Below are positions 50,090-58,389 of a DNA stretch of 64,000 nt, piece after piece. The notes beneath the pieces are model-generated. The model had not been told where the DNA came from. It saw nothing but the letters and a program-made list of their open reading frames with translations, and did not search any database. A program made the translations under genes and the position numbers. Each line of letters opens with the position of its first letter. Position 1 is the first letter of the stretch. Source of the stretch: an uncultured Clostridia bacterium (GTDB taxonomy: Bacteria; Bacillota; Clostridia; TANB77; CAG-508); assembly GCA_949538735.1 (NCBI GenBank), contig CATGLK010000001.1, positions 1 through 64,000 on the forward strand. Direction: 5' to 3'.

Positions 50090-50617
50090 TCATTTATTTT
50101 TTTGTTTATATTTATTCATATCATTTCCCTCTAATTTTAGCAATTCTACTTTGTTTTTTAGTCCTCCACCATAACCTGTTAGACTTCCATTTGTTCCAAC
50201 TACCCTATGACAAGGAATTATAATACAAATAGGATTCCAGCCAACTGCTCCTCCAACTGCTTGTGCTGACATTCTTTTCAAACCTCTTTTTTTAGCAATT
50301 ATTTTTGATATATCGTTATAGGTTACAACTTTCCCATATTCAATAGAGTTCATTATATCAGTTACTTCTTGCCTAAAAGGTGTTAAGTTTTTTATTTTAT
50401 ACTTTGGTGTAAAATTAGGATTTTTGCCACTAAAATAAATATCTAACCATTTACTTGTTTGTCTAAATATTTCTAAATCTTTCTCTTCACAATCTATTAT
50501 ATGCTTAGAAGAATCTCTTGAATCTTCAAACCATAAACCTGTTAAATATTCTCCATCACTATTCATAATCATATTTGAAAAGTTTTTTGGAGTTTTATAC
50601 ATATATTTATAAGTCAT
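50090..50617 (-). CDS. ogt: Methylated-DNA-protein cysteine methyltransferase (Ogt)
   Basis: A 175-residue suicide enzyme that takes the alkyl group from O6-alkylguanine. The reactive cysteine lies in CIIIPCHRVVGTNGSLTGYGGGLKNKVELLKLEG, the family signature, and the helix-turn-helix part is FRQEVTDIMNSIEYGKVVTYNDISKIIAKKRGLKRMSAQAVGGAVGWNP. It belongs to a run of minus-strand accessory genes (ABC-F, Ogt, NUDIX). No in-frame CGG. The C-terminus is rich in Lys and Asn. Confidence 0.95.
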   Translation of the reverse strand: MTYKYMYKTPKNFSNMIMNSDGEYLTGLWFEDSRDSSKHIIDCEEKDLEIFRQTSKWLDIYFSGKNPNFTPKYKIKNLTPFRQEVTDIMNSIEYGKVVTYNDISKIIAKKRGLKRMSAQAVGGAVGWNPICIIIPCHRVVGTNGSLTGYGGGLKNKVELLKLEGNDMNKYKQKNK

Positions 50618-50646
50618 TTTCTATCTCTCCTCAAAATTGTAAGTTT

Positions 50647-51261
50647 TTAGTCAAATTGTGTCTGCCAATTTTCATCTTTAATTGCTTTAAAACACATCTC
50701 AATTTGTTCTCTATTTGTTTTTTCTTCTGCTAAATTATCTGGTATTTCATCTAATGAAAAATATTTTATTTCTGTTGTTTCTATATTTTCGGTAAACTCT
50801 CCACCAGTAACATTGCATAATACAAATACTTTACATACTCCATAAGCATATATTGGTCTATTATGTTTATTTCTATCTTGAATAGAAATTATTTTAACTG
50901 TTTCTACATCTAATCCAGTTTCTTCTTTAACTTCTTTTTTGGTATTACTTCCAACAGATTCAAGAACATCACACCAACCACCAGGCAATGACCACGTTCC
51001 ATTATTTTCGTGAGTTAATAATATTTTATTATCTTTAAATATAACTGCTCTTGTATCAATTTTAGGTGTCTGATATCCTGTTTCATTGCAAAATAGGTAT
51101 TTTACTTTTTCTAAACTTATACCGCTTCTTTCTTCTATCATTTCTGCTGATATTTCTCTTAATCTTTCATATCTTTCTATATCATATACATTATCTGTAT
51201 AGGTAAGTCCTGCTTGTGCTAAACTTTGAATTTCTATAGCCCATTTTAACCATTTTTCCAT
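50647..51261 (-). CDS. NUDIX hydrolase with N-terminal extension
   Basis: A 204-residue protein. About 65 N-terminal residues (WLKWAIEIQSLAQAGLTYTDNVYDIERYERL) precede the Nudix domain with box GGWCDVLESVGSNTKKEVKEETGLDVE (GX5EX7REUXEEXGU; REU is KEV here). This architecture is found in clostridial and bacilli ADP-ribose or nucleotide hydrolases with an N-terminal helical part. The substrate is not known. Confidence 0.88.
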   Translation of the reverse strand: MEKWLKWAIEIQSLAQAGLTYTDNVYDIERYERLREISAEMIEERSGISLEKVKYLFCNETGYQTPKIDTRAVIFKDNKILLTHENNGTWSLPGGWCDVLESVGSNTKKEVKEETGLDVETVKIISIQDRNKHNRPIYAYGVCKVFVLCNVTGGEFTENIETTEIKYFSLDEIPDNLAEEKTNREQIEMCFKAIKDENWQTQFD

Positions 51262-51294
51262 ATATACATCATCTCCATATATTTTAAGTTGTAT

Positions 51295-51648
51295 TTATAC
51301 TTTACTTAGCATTTCTATTGCTTCATCTTCATTTTCTACAAAAAATATATCTTTACCATTATTACTTTCATATATAAAATCTTTTAATGGTTTACTTGTA
51401 TATTTTGAATAATCTCCATATATAGCAAATTTCGTTTGATAATTTATAAACTTCTGTAAGATTTCTCCTGCTAATCCCTTACTCAATATAAAAAAATCTT
51501 CTATTACTGCACTTTTATTTAATGCTATTTTATTGCAGTTTGTTTCATATTTTATAGTCATAATAAAATCAATTGCTGACTGAACGTCTTTTATTATAAG
51601 TTCTTTACTATTAACTACTGTTATATTATTTATAATTTTTGTTTCCAC
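51295..51648 (-). CDS. DUF4180-family protein
   Basis: A 117-residue cytosolic protein matching the DUF4180 family: IALNKSAVIEDFFILSKGLAGEILQKFINYQTKFAIYGDYSKYTSKPLKDFIYESNNGKDIFFVENEDEAIEML. The function of the family is unknown. It lies downstream of the ABC-F remnant in the same accessory run. Confidence 0.85.
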   Translation of the reverse strand: METKIINNITVVNSKELIIKDVQSAIDFIMTIKYETNCNKIALNKSAVIEDFFILSKGLAGEILQKFINYQTKFAIYGDYSKYTSKPLKDFIYESNNGKDIFFVENEDEAIEMLSKV

Positions 51649-51685
51649 TTTCTATCACTCCTCAATATTGTAATTTGTCGCACAC

Positions 51686-51992
51686 CTATTTTTCTATACT
51701 TATAATTTTGGTTGCCACTTTTTTAATAAATGTTTCATCATGTTCTACGAAAACATCTGATATACTTTTTGCAATTAAAACCTTTTTCTTTTGACCTTCA
51801 CTCATGTCTTCCATATTGGTATCAAAATCTGACTTAGATAACCCCATTTTTGTTAGCATTGCTTTGAAGATGCTTTCATCTATTTTATTATCCCTAGCAA
51901 AAGTTCTCAAAATTAAATGATACATCTTCGAATATATTATTATAACTTCCATCATATCCAAATGTTAAATTGTTTACACCTATTAAAGACAT
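51686..51992 (-). pseudogene. Decayed, internally deleted copy of the ABC-F gene
   Basis: The segment begins like the intact gene (MSLIGVNNLTFGYDGSYNNIFEDVSFN from 51992), then jumps by deletion and frame change to the region RTFARDNKIDESIFKAML ... MSEGQKKKVLIAKSIS, and jumps again to VFVEHDETFIKKVATKII. Both ATP-binding P-loops and the WDEPLNYID region are gone. Nearly every remaining stretch matches 48557-50038, so it is a decayed duplicate. No functional product is expected. Confidence 0.88.
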
Positions 51993-52024
51993 TACTTCTC
52001 CTATCTAAACAAAAATTTTTTCTC

Positions 52025-52447
52025 TTATCTTTTCCAAGTCATTATATACTCTATTTCATTTGTATCCTTATCTATATTTTCACTTGTAATTACAAAATTA
52101 TTTTTTTCATAAAACTTAATAGCATTTACATTTTTCTTATATACGCTTAATGTTAAGTAATCTTTATTTTCTTTTATCTTATCTAATAAAGATGTTCCTA
52201 TTCCATTATTCTGGTTATTTATATCTACAAAAATCCCTTCAATGAAATTTTGATCTATTCCTATAAATCCTACTATATTTTTTTCAATAACATAAACATA
52301 TATTTCTGCATTCGGTAAAACTTCTTTTACATAGTTATAATTGTTTTCCCAATATTCCTTTTTAATAAATTGATGTGCTTTTATATTTCCATTTTTCCAT
52401 ATCTCCATCACATCATTTATATCATTATTTTCAAATTTTCTTATCAT
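52025..52447 (-). CDS. GNAT acetyltransferase
   Basis: A 140-residue N-acetyltransferase: IRKFENNDINDVMEIWKNGN at the start, an acetyl-CoA site at IFVDINNQNNGIGTSLLDKIKENKDYLTLSVYKKNVNAIKFYEKNNFVI. The Q/RxxGxG/A motif is QNNGIG. The substrate is unknown. It lies in the accessory run with a second GNAT gene 21 bases upstream. Confidence 0.9.
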   Translation of the reverse strand: MIRKFENNDINDVMEIWKNGNIKAHQFIKKEYWENNYNYVKEVLPNAEIYVYVIEKNIVGFIGIDQNFIEGIFVDINNQNNGIGTSLLDKIKENKDYLTLSVYKKNVNAIKFYEKNNFVITSENIDKDTNEIEYIMTWKR

Positions 52448-52468
52448 ACATTTCTCCTATTAGTTATG

Positions 52469-52981
52469 TTATATTTCAAATTCTTCTGCATACTTTACTA
52501 CTCCTATTATTTTTTTATTTGTATCATTTAGTTTTATAGCCATAAAATTTTCATTTGGTACTTCAAATGGTGCAATTATTCCATATTGACTTGCTGGAAT
52601 ATAACCAAACTTTGGATAATATTTATCACTGCCTAAAACGATAGAATAGTGATAACCTAATTTCTTTGCTATTTTATGACCTTCTTCTATTAGTTTTGTT
52701 CCTATTCCTTGTCTTTGATACTCTGGCAATATCCCTAGTGGTGCTAAAGCTAATTCTTCATATTCTTCTATTTCTATTTTGGTAAATAATATATATCCAA
52801 TTATTTTATTATCTTGAACCGCAACTAATGATAATTCTGGAATAAAACTATTACTTTCTCTTAATGCTACTACTAAATCTTGTTCGTTTCCATCACTATG
52901 CTCTGCTGTTTGAAATGCAATTTTTATTACATTATACACTTCTTCATAGTCATTTTTATTTTCTTGCCTTATTTCTAACAT
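52469..52981 (-). CDS. GNAT acetyltransferase, YhbS type
   Basis: A 170-residue acetyltransferase: LEIRQENKNDYEEVYNVIKIAFQTAEHSDGNEQDLVVALRES, then the acetyl-CoA motif APLGILPEYQRQGIGTKLIEEGHKIAKKLGYHYSIVLGSDKYYPKFGYIPASQYGI. This pattern is typical of the YhbS group of GNATs. The substrate is unknown. It is the first gene of this pair. Confidence 0.92.
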   Translation of the reverse strand: MLEIRQENKNDYEEVYNVIKIAFQTAEHSDGNEQDLVVALRESNSFIPELSLVAVQDNKIIGYILFTKIEIEEYEELALAPLGILPEYQRQGIGTKLIEEGHKIAKKLGYHYSIVLGSDKYYPKFGYIPASQYGIIAPFEVPNENFMAIKLNDTNKKIIGVVKYAEEFEI

Positions 52982-53065
52982 TGTTAATCTCCCCCTACAA
53001 ATTACTAGTTATCACTCTCATTATAACATTATTTTTAAACACTGTATATTAAAACAACAAAAAAT

Positions 53066-53860
53066 CTAAATTCTAGAATTCATCAAGTTAGAAGAAGAAT
53101 ACCTTTTCAAACCTTTGTAAAAAACAGCAAATGCCAAAGCAGTAATTATCACTGTAAAACCAATAATACAAACAAAATTTACAAAATTAAAATTTAAAAT
53201 TGTTTCAACTGGCAAGTAATTTGCAAATCCCACTGGTACAACTGTATAAAATAAAATTTTCACTCCCTCTTTAAATATACTTCCTGGATATGTTGCGAAA
53301 TCTATAATTATATTATTTAATGCATCTGCAAAAAAATCACCTTTAACAATCCAAAAAGATATACAATTTACTATGCTTGCAAAAGCAGCTACTATAATTC
53401 CACCTGTTATTAAAAATATTGTAAACAATATAAAGTTACTAAATGTTACTCCATACACCAATAAACATATGTATCCATAAATCAAATCACCTATTGCAGA
53501 TATTTTTGTTTCTGAAGTTATAGCACTTAAAAATACATTTTTAGGCTGTACTAAGAATGTGTCTAATTTCCCTTCTATTATCAATTCTGATAATTCAAAT
53601 GCTCTGCTGAAAACAATTCTTGATAATCCAAATGTTCCTGACGCTATTCCCCAAAGCAATATTATTTCTTTTATTGTATATCCTCCTATTTCTTGTTTTA
53701 AGCTAAACAATACTACCCATTGGATTATAAAACTTGAATTATTTAATATCATAAAAAGTATATTGCTTAAAAAAGTTACTTTGTTTGTCATTTCTCTCAT
53801 TATGTTGTATTTTAATGATAAAAATATAACTTTTATTTGATTTCTAACCTCCGTTAACAT
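53066..53860 (-). CDS. ABC-2 type exporter permease
   Basis: A 264-residue membrane protein with about six hydrophobic segments and the ABC-2 signature pattern (LSELIIEGKLDTFLVQPKNVF). It overlaps the end of the other permease gene by 17 bases, so the two are translationally coupled and should form a heterodimer with the ATPase at 54696. Substrate unknown. Confidence 0.88.
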   Translation of the reverse strand: MLTEVRNQIKVIFLSLKYNIMREMTNKVTFLSNILFMILNNSSFIIQWVVLFSLKQEIGGYTIKEIILLWGIASGTFGLSRIVFSRAFELSELIIEGKLDTFLVQPKNVFLSAITSETKISAIGDLIYGYICLLVYGVTFSNFILFTIFLITGGIIVAAFASIVNCISFWIVKGDFFADALNNIIIDFATYPGSIFKEGVKILFYTVVPVGFANYLPVETILNFNFVNFVCIIGFTVIITALAFAVFYKGLKRYSSSNLMNSRI

Positions 53861-54637
53861 TTAATTTTTTCACCCCTTTATTGTATAAAGCTATAATTAC
53901 AAATATTGATATTACTAAATATAAAATTTGTGCAATACATATTTGAATAAAAGTATTTATATTAAAATCTATAAAAAGCTTTGCTGGACCATATGTTACA
54001 ACAAATATTGGTGTACATTTTATTATTGGTCTTAAAAATTCTGGGAACATCTCTATTGGGAACAATGTTCCTAACATTAGTAATAACTTATCATATACCC
54101 AATGAAATGGTGCTGGGTCTTCTATCCAAAATGCTATAATGCTAATTGCTATTCTTAAAGTTGAATTTATAAGTACACCGAAGCAATACTGTTATTAAAA
54201 TAAAAGGAATATTTGCAAAGTTGAAATTATCTACTGGTCCTACAAAGCACATTCCCATTATTATTCCGTACTATTATAAATAGTATTAGTTTTATCGTAA
54301 TCTCTCCTAAATGTTTAGCCACTATATAAAACACATAATTGTATGGTTTATTTATGTTGTATGCAATGTTTCCAGTTTTTATATCTTGACTTATCTCTCT
54401 TATTAAAATTTTATTTCTACTTCCAAACCACAAAACTTCTGTAACTAATACATACCATATCATTTGTTTCATCGTGTATCCATTTATAATTTGTGTAGCA
54501 TCTGAATAAATATATTCCCACAAGTTTAAAAATACAAACATCATTATAAAGAAGTTGGTAAATCCTAATATTATGTTTGGTATGTAGCTTAAATTTTCTA
54601 TTAATGTTGATTTATATATGTAAAAGTATTTTCGCAT
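53844..54637 (-). CDS. ABC-2 type exporter permease with two CGGN recoding sites
   Basis: A 263-residue permease, the same size as its partner permease (264) when both breaks are read as glycine: CGGA at 54265-54268 (LFIIVGIIMGMCFVGPVDNFNF) and CGGT at 54177-54180 (ITVLLGVLINSTLRIAISI). Triplet reading would give three short fragments with no membrane topology. The start is MRKYFYIYKSTLIENL at 54637, behind GGGAGGGAAAAAC. The segment LMLGTLFPIEMFPEFLRPIIKCTP is typical of ABC-2 permeases with an LP-rich amphipathic region. Confidence 0.85.
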
Positions 54638-54660
54638 TGTTTTTCCCTCCCTTTTGGACA

Positions 54661-54689
54661 TTTTGGGACGTTTCTTTTTTGTCCCAAAA
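54661..54689. repeat. Palindrome with GGGACG core in the ABC exporter operon
   Basis: TTTTGGGA (54661-54668) pairs with TCCCAAAA (54682-54689) around CGTTTCTTTTTTG, between the ATPase gene and the permease gene. Confidence 0.75.
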
Positions 54690-54695
54690 TATCTC

Positions 54696-55487
54696 TCATA
54701 TTGTCGCTTCTTGATAAATTTCTGTTATTATATCTTCTAGTGGTTTATTTGATTTCAAATTCTGCATTGTGTCATCCATAATTATTTTCCCTTTATTTAT
54801 TATAATTACTCTTTTACACAACTTTTCTATATCACCTACATCATGGCTTGTTAAAAATATAGTTGTTCCTAGTTCTTTGTTCATCTTCTTAATTAGATTT
54901 CTTATGTTTTTCTTTACTACTGGGTCCAATCCGATAGTTGGTTCATCTAAAAATAATATCTCTGGTTTATGTATTAAAGCTGCAACCATTTCACATCTTA
55001 TCCTTTGTCCTAATGACAAATTTCTTACTGGTGTATTTATAAATTCTTGTAATTCAAAAGTATTTGATAACTCTTCTATTCTATCTTCAATTTCGTCATT
55101 TGGTATATCATATATCGCACCAAAAAACTTAAAATTGTCATAAGGTGTTAGATGTGTCCATAATTGCTCCTTTTGACCAAAAACTGTACCTATTTTATAA
55201 GCTAATTTTTTTCTTTGCTTAGCAGGATTTATTCCATTTACCATAATCTCTCCACTTGTTGGATATAAAATCCCAGTTAACATCTTTATAGTTGTAGACT
55301 TACCAGCTCCGTTTGGGCCGATAAAAGCTAACATCTCTCCTTTTTCAACTGTAAAACTTATATTGTTTACCGCTTTTATCTTTTTGTATTTAGGTTTAAT
55401 TATTGATTTTATACTTCCTTTTATTCCTTTTTCTTTTTGCTTAACTGTAAATCTCTTGTTCAAATTTTTAACTTCAATAATATTCAT
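54696..55487 (-). CDS. ABC transporter ATPase
   Basis: A 263-residue ATPase for the two permeases downstream. Walker A AFIGPNGAGKSTTIKML, signature LSLGQRIRCEMVAALI, Walker B ILFLDEPTIGLD, and switch His in FLTSHDVGDIEKLC. This set-up with two ABC-2 permeases is typical of drug, polysaccharide or peptide exporters. The start is at 55487, with AAAGGAGGAGAAA before it; the longer frame to 55532 runs back into the palindromic repeat. Confidence 0.95.
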   Translation of the reverse strand: MNIIEVKNLNKRFTVKQKEKGIKGSIKSIIKPKYKKIKAVNNISFTVEKGEMLAFIGPNGAGKSTTIKMLTGILYPTSGEIMVNGINPAKQRKKLAYKIGTVFGQKEQLWTHLTPYDNFKFFGAIYDIPNDEIEDRIEELSNTFELQEFINTPVRNLSLGQRIRCEMVAALIHKPEILFLDEPTIGLDPVVKKNIRNLIKKMNKELGTTIFLTSHDVGDIEKLCKRVIIINKGKIIMDDTMQNLKSNKPLEDIITEIYQEATI

Positions 55488-55502
55488 TTTCTCTCCTCCT
55501 TT

Positions 55503-55556
55503 ATTGCCACTGGGGACGGACCTTTTTGGCAATTTTTTGCCATTGGGGACAGACCT
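55503..55556. repeat. Palindromic GGGGACGG/GGGGACAG repeats before the ABC ATPase gene
   Basis: ATTGCCA ... TGGCAAT (55503-55533) encloses CTGGGGACGGACCTTTT; a second partial unit with TTGCCATTGGGGACAGACC follows. It lies between the leader terminator and the ribosome site of the gene. Confidence 0.8.
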
Positions 55557-55571
55557 CGTTTTGGATAAAAT

Positions 55572-55748
55572 TAAAAGCCCTGCAAAGAAATCTTCTTTTA
55601 AGACTCCTTTGCAAGACTTTATATATCTTACTTTATAAGTGTAGGTAATGTTTCTATTGTTATTACCCTTTACCGCTCAAGTTTTATTACTTTTAGATAA
55701 ACTCTTAAATTTGTTATATATTTTATAATGATTGTGCGGTTTTGTCAA
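55572..55748 (-). promoter_or_regulatory. Promoter and terminator-bearing leader of the ABC exporter operon
   Basis: TTGACA (55748-55743), a 17-base spacer and TAAAAT (55725-55720) form a good promoter. About 100 bases later TGCAAAG pairs with CTTTGCA (55613-55581) and is followed by GGGCTTTTAATTTT, an intrinsic terminator. The gene starts about 85 bases further on, so this looks like an attenuator leader of unknown type. There is no T-box or other riboswitch consensus that I recognise. Confidence 0.5.
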
Positions 55749-55847
55749 TACCATTTCTACATTAGAAGAATTTTTTATAAAAAAACGTTGATATTTAGTA
55801 CTTTTCTCACTAAACTGTAACATTAGAACACTAATAAAAGTAAAGAG

Positions 55848-55867
55848 AACTCAATTCAGAGTTCTCC
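55848..55867 (-). terminator. Terminator after the 101-residue hypothetical gene
   Basis: On the minus strand AGAACTC pairs with GAGTTCT around TGAATT, followed by CTTTACTTTT. Confidence 0.55.
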
Positions 55868-55885
55868 TTTAGAAGAATTTAGTAA

Positions 55886-56191
55886 TTAAATTCTTTGGAT
55901 TCTAAATCCTAGCATCGCATAATCTTCTAGAAATTTTTTCACATCTATCATTCGAGAAGTACCACTTGCAACTACTATTGCTCTTTGCCAAGAATCATTT
56001 CGAAATTTTACTCCACCCAATTTGTAAACTACATAATCTGAATAGGTTTTAAATTTCGAATTTTCAAATTGCTCAGTTTCTTGCTTTTCTGAAATAATTT
56101 CCTGTGCAATTTTCTCATGGTCGTTGCCCGAATAATATTTGTCTTTCTTTGGGAGCCAGAATCCAAGTCCTTTTACTATTGTTGAGTTCAT
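55886..56191 (-). CDS. Hypothetical protein, 101 residues
   Basis: I do not recognise this protein. It is soluble and charged, with no signal or membrane segment; the C-terminal half (YVVYKLGGVKFRNDSWQRAIVVASGTSRMIDVKKFLEDYAMLGFRIQRI) suggests an alpha/beta fold. A clean AAGGAGATATAAT lies before its ATG, and it is followed by a terminator, so it is probably real. Confidence 0.75.
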   Translation of the reverse strand: MNSTIVKGLGFWLPKKDKYYSGNDHEKIAQEIISEKQETEQFENSKFKTYSDYVVYKLGGVKFRNDSWQRAIVVASGTSRMIDVKKFLEDYAMLGFRIQRI

Positions 56192-56277
56192 ATTATATCT
56201 CCTTGTATTTTACCTTATCTATATTATATCATTTTATGTTAATTTTATCAAGTTTTGTCGTTTTTATCATAATACCC

Positions 56278-56316
56278 AAAAAGTCGTTAGAGCTTTATAT
56301 TCTCTAACGACTTTTT
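56278..56316. terminator. Bidirectional terminator after the 106-residue hypothetical gene
   Basis: AAAAAGTCGTTAGAG (56278-56292) pairs with CTCTAACGACTTTTT (56302-56316), with T runs on both sides. Confidence 0.85.
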
Positions 56317-56338
56317 GTTATTAATTGAAATTTTTCAA

Positions 56339-56659
56339 TTACCAGTTGTCGTGAATTTTTCTTAGATGAATTTCATATCCAATCTCTTTGTATTTTTGCA
56401 CCACTTTTTCCACTTTTTGTGTAGAATACGGCACACAGACTTCAATAATTTTACCTTCTGTCTTACTTCCTACTTTTGCAGCTCCCAGATATAAAACCAT
56501 ATACTTAATTGGATCTACTCCTAATCTCTGCATATCTCTTTTATATCCTTTCTCTTCAATGTAGTCTAGTGCAACATCATTGTGTCCTTTGTCAAAGTCA
56601 ACAATTAATTCTTTTCCAGATTGCAATACGAAACATCTTTTTAGTTCTGTCCGAGACAT
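56339..56659 (-). CDS. Hypothetical protein, 106 residues, with in-frame CGG as arginine
   Basis: I do not recognise this protein; the sequence (IVDFDKGHNDVALDYIEEKGYKRDMQRLGVDPIKYMVLYLGAAKV ... VQKYKEIGYEIHLRKIHDNW) suggests a small alpha/beta fold. The ATG at 56659 is used because GAGAGGAG lies 10 bases upstream; a longer frame to 56731 has no ribosome site. Codon 3 is CGG followed by A (56651-56653). Four-base reading there would end translation three codons later, so this is the one clear exception to the CGGA rule in a non-acquired-looking gene. Confidence 0.7.
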   Translation of the reverse strand: MSRTELKRCFVLQSGKELIVDFDKGHNDVALDYIEEKGYKRDMQRLGVDPIKYMVLYLGAAKVGSKTEGKIIEVCVPYSTQKVEKVVQKYKEIGYEIHLRKIHDNW

Positions 56660-56856
56660 TACTAATTCACTCCTCTCTATTGTTTCCGTTAATATTATAT
56701 CACTATGTTCTAAATTTTTCAAGGTTTGCATAATATTTTATATAGTTTTGAAACTTTTTTGCCCTGTCCCAAAAAGTCTAAAATTAAGTTGCGAACGAAG
56801 TTTAATATATGGTATAATATAGTAGTAGTTTAAAGAAAAACTTAGGAGGTCTTTAT

Positions 56857-57690
56857 ATGTCTAATGAAGAAAATTATATAATTGAAAATGAAATAACCGA
56901 CGCTACCAAAAAACAAGAATATTGGAACACTGGTATTGGTTTAAATAAAGTTGATAATTTAGAACCTTCTAAATACTTATTAGACTTATCACAAAAAAAT
57001 ATCAATGGAGAATTAAAATATTATGAAGTAGAAAACTTATTAAAAACATATTATGAAACACAAAACTCTAATGATGTAAATATTCAAAAAGAAAAAGAAT
57101 GTGATTTAGTATCATTAAGAATTGCTCAATTATTAGAAGACAAAAGCTTTGGTTTTAGCCCTATTACATTAAAAAATATTCATAAATACTTATTTAAAGA
57201 CATTTACAGCTTTGCAGGTAATTACAGAAATTATAATATTACCAAAAAAGAAGATATACTAAATGGAGAAACTGTTAAATACGTAAATTATCAAGATATT
57301 GAAAGCTATTTTGACTATGATTTTAAAGAAGAAAAAAACTTTGATTATTCAAAATTAAATAATGACGAATTGATTGAACATATCGCAAAATTTACTTCAA
57401 GTATTTGGCAAGTACACCCTTTTGGAGAAGGAAATACAAGAACAACAGCAGTATTTATTGCAAAATATCTTAATAATATGGGCTTTAATGTTAATAATGA
57501 TATGTTTAAAGATAAAAGTTTATATTTTAGAAATGCTTTGGTACGAAGCAACTATGGAAATATTCCAAAAGGAATTTATCCTACATTTGATTATGTAATA
57601 ATGTTTTTTGAAAATTTATTGCAAGGTAAAAACAATCACCTACAAAATAGTGATTTATATATTAAAGAATTATTTGAAAATAATAATTAG
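56857..57690 (+). CDS. Fic-domain protein
   Basis: A 277-residue Fic protein, probably an AMP-transferase. The active-site loop is HPFGEGNTRTTA at about residue 188: the His, acidic, Asn and Arg residues of HPFx(D/E)GN(G/K)R are there, but T replaces the usual G after GN. The flap is NYRNYNITKKEDILNGETVKYV. No inhibitory helix motif (S/T)xxxE(G/N) was found with certainty. It has TTGCGA ... TATAAT promoter elements, AGGAGGTC before the ATG and its own terminator, and stands alone, so a partner antitoxin is not evident. Confidence 0.88.
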   Translation: MSNEENYIIENEITDATKKQEYWNTGIGLNKVDNLEPSKYLLDLSQKNINGELKYYEVENLLKTYYETQNSNDVNIQKEKECDLVSLRIAQLLEDKSFGFSPITLKNIHKYLFKDIYSFAGNYRNYNITKKEDILNGETVKYVNYQDIESYFDYDFKEEKNFDYSKLNNDELIEHIAKFTSSIWQVHPFGEGNTRTTAVFIAKYLNNMGFNVNNDMFKDKSLYFRNALVRSNYGNIPKGIYPTFDYVIMFFENLLQGKNNHLQNSDLYIKELFENNN

Positions 57691-57701
57691 AATTCTATCT
57701 C

Positions 57702-57743
57702 AAAAAATCCCCCTATTATACATACACTTAGGGGGAATTTTTT
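57702..57743 (+). terminator. Terminator of the Fic gene
   Basis: AAATCCCCCTA pairs with TAGGGGGAATTTTTT across a 13-base loop, then a T run. Confidence 0.85.
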
Positions 57744-57816
57744 ATTCTTTCTTATGTTATAATCGCTATTGCCTTCGAGATTTTTTCATTACATTCGAAA
57801 ACTCGAAATTAAGCCC

Positions 57817-58284
57817 CTATTGTTCTCCACTTTCAATATCATTAACAAATAAATCTCTAACATCTGTTGGCAAAAGCAAAATATCTGCTACATCTTCCTT
57901 ATTCACAATTTCAGGAATATACTTACCACACTCAGCATACTTAGGGTCATTATTAAACTCTGGGCCATCTCCTGTACCAAACTCCCCACCTACATATTCG
58001 CACAAGAAAAACAACTCTCTTTGATTAAACTTTTTAGAATAAATCTCGTATAATTTTTTTACTACTTTTACATCTATACCAAATTCCTCTTTTATTTCCC
58101 TTATAACTCCCTGTTCTGGCGTTTCACCAGCTTCAAGTCCACCACCTGGAAAAGTGTAATAATCTTGATAATCTTTTCTTTTTATCACATCTTTTCTATG
58201 CATAAATGCAAAGCCACCTTCCATTGGTACAATTCCTGCCACCCTAGTTCTTTCTGTATATTTATTTAACTTTTCCACTATCAC
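57817..58284 (-). CDS. NUDIX hydrolase
   Basis: A 155-residue protein with the Nudix box GGGLEAGETPEQGVIREIKEEFGID, preceded by RVAGIVPMEGGFAFMHRK. The metal-binding Glu residues are all in place. It is similar to small clostridial NTP or ADP-ribose hydrolases. It is convergent to Fic and divergent from mgtA. Confidence 0.92.
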   Translation of the reverse strand: MIVEKLNKYTERTRVAGIVPMEGGFAFMHRKDVIKRKDYQDYYTFPGGGLEAGETPEQGVIREIKEEFGIDVKVVKKLYEIYSKKFNQRELFFLCEYVGGEFGTGDGPEFNNDPKYAECGKYIPEIVNKEDVADILLLPTDVRDLFVNDIESGEQ

Positions 58285-58389
58285 TCTCTCCTTCCATTTT
58301 TCAAATTATATAATATTTTTTTATTTTTTTCCATATTTTTGTTTTGGTTTTTAAATTTAGTGGTATAATTTTTAATGGAGATGATTTAT

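Noticed and set aside
56339..56659. Thirteenth CGGA recoding site at 56651
   Set aside because: Four-base reading would end translation after three more codons, while the triplet frame is open for over 100 codons.
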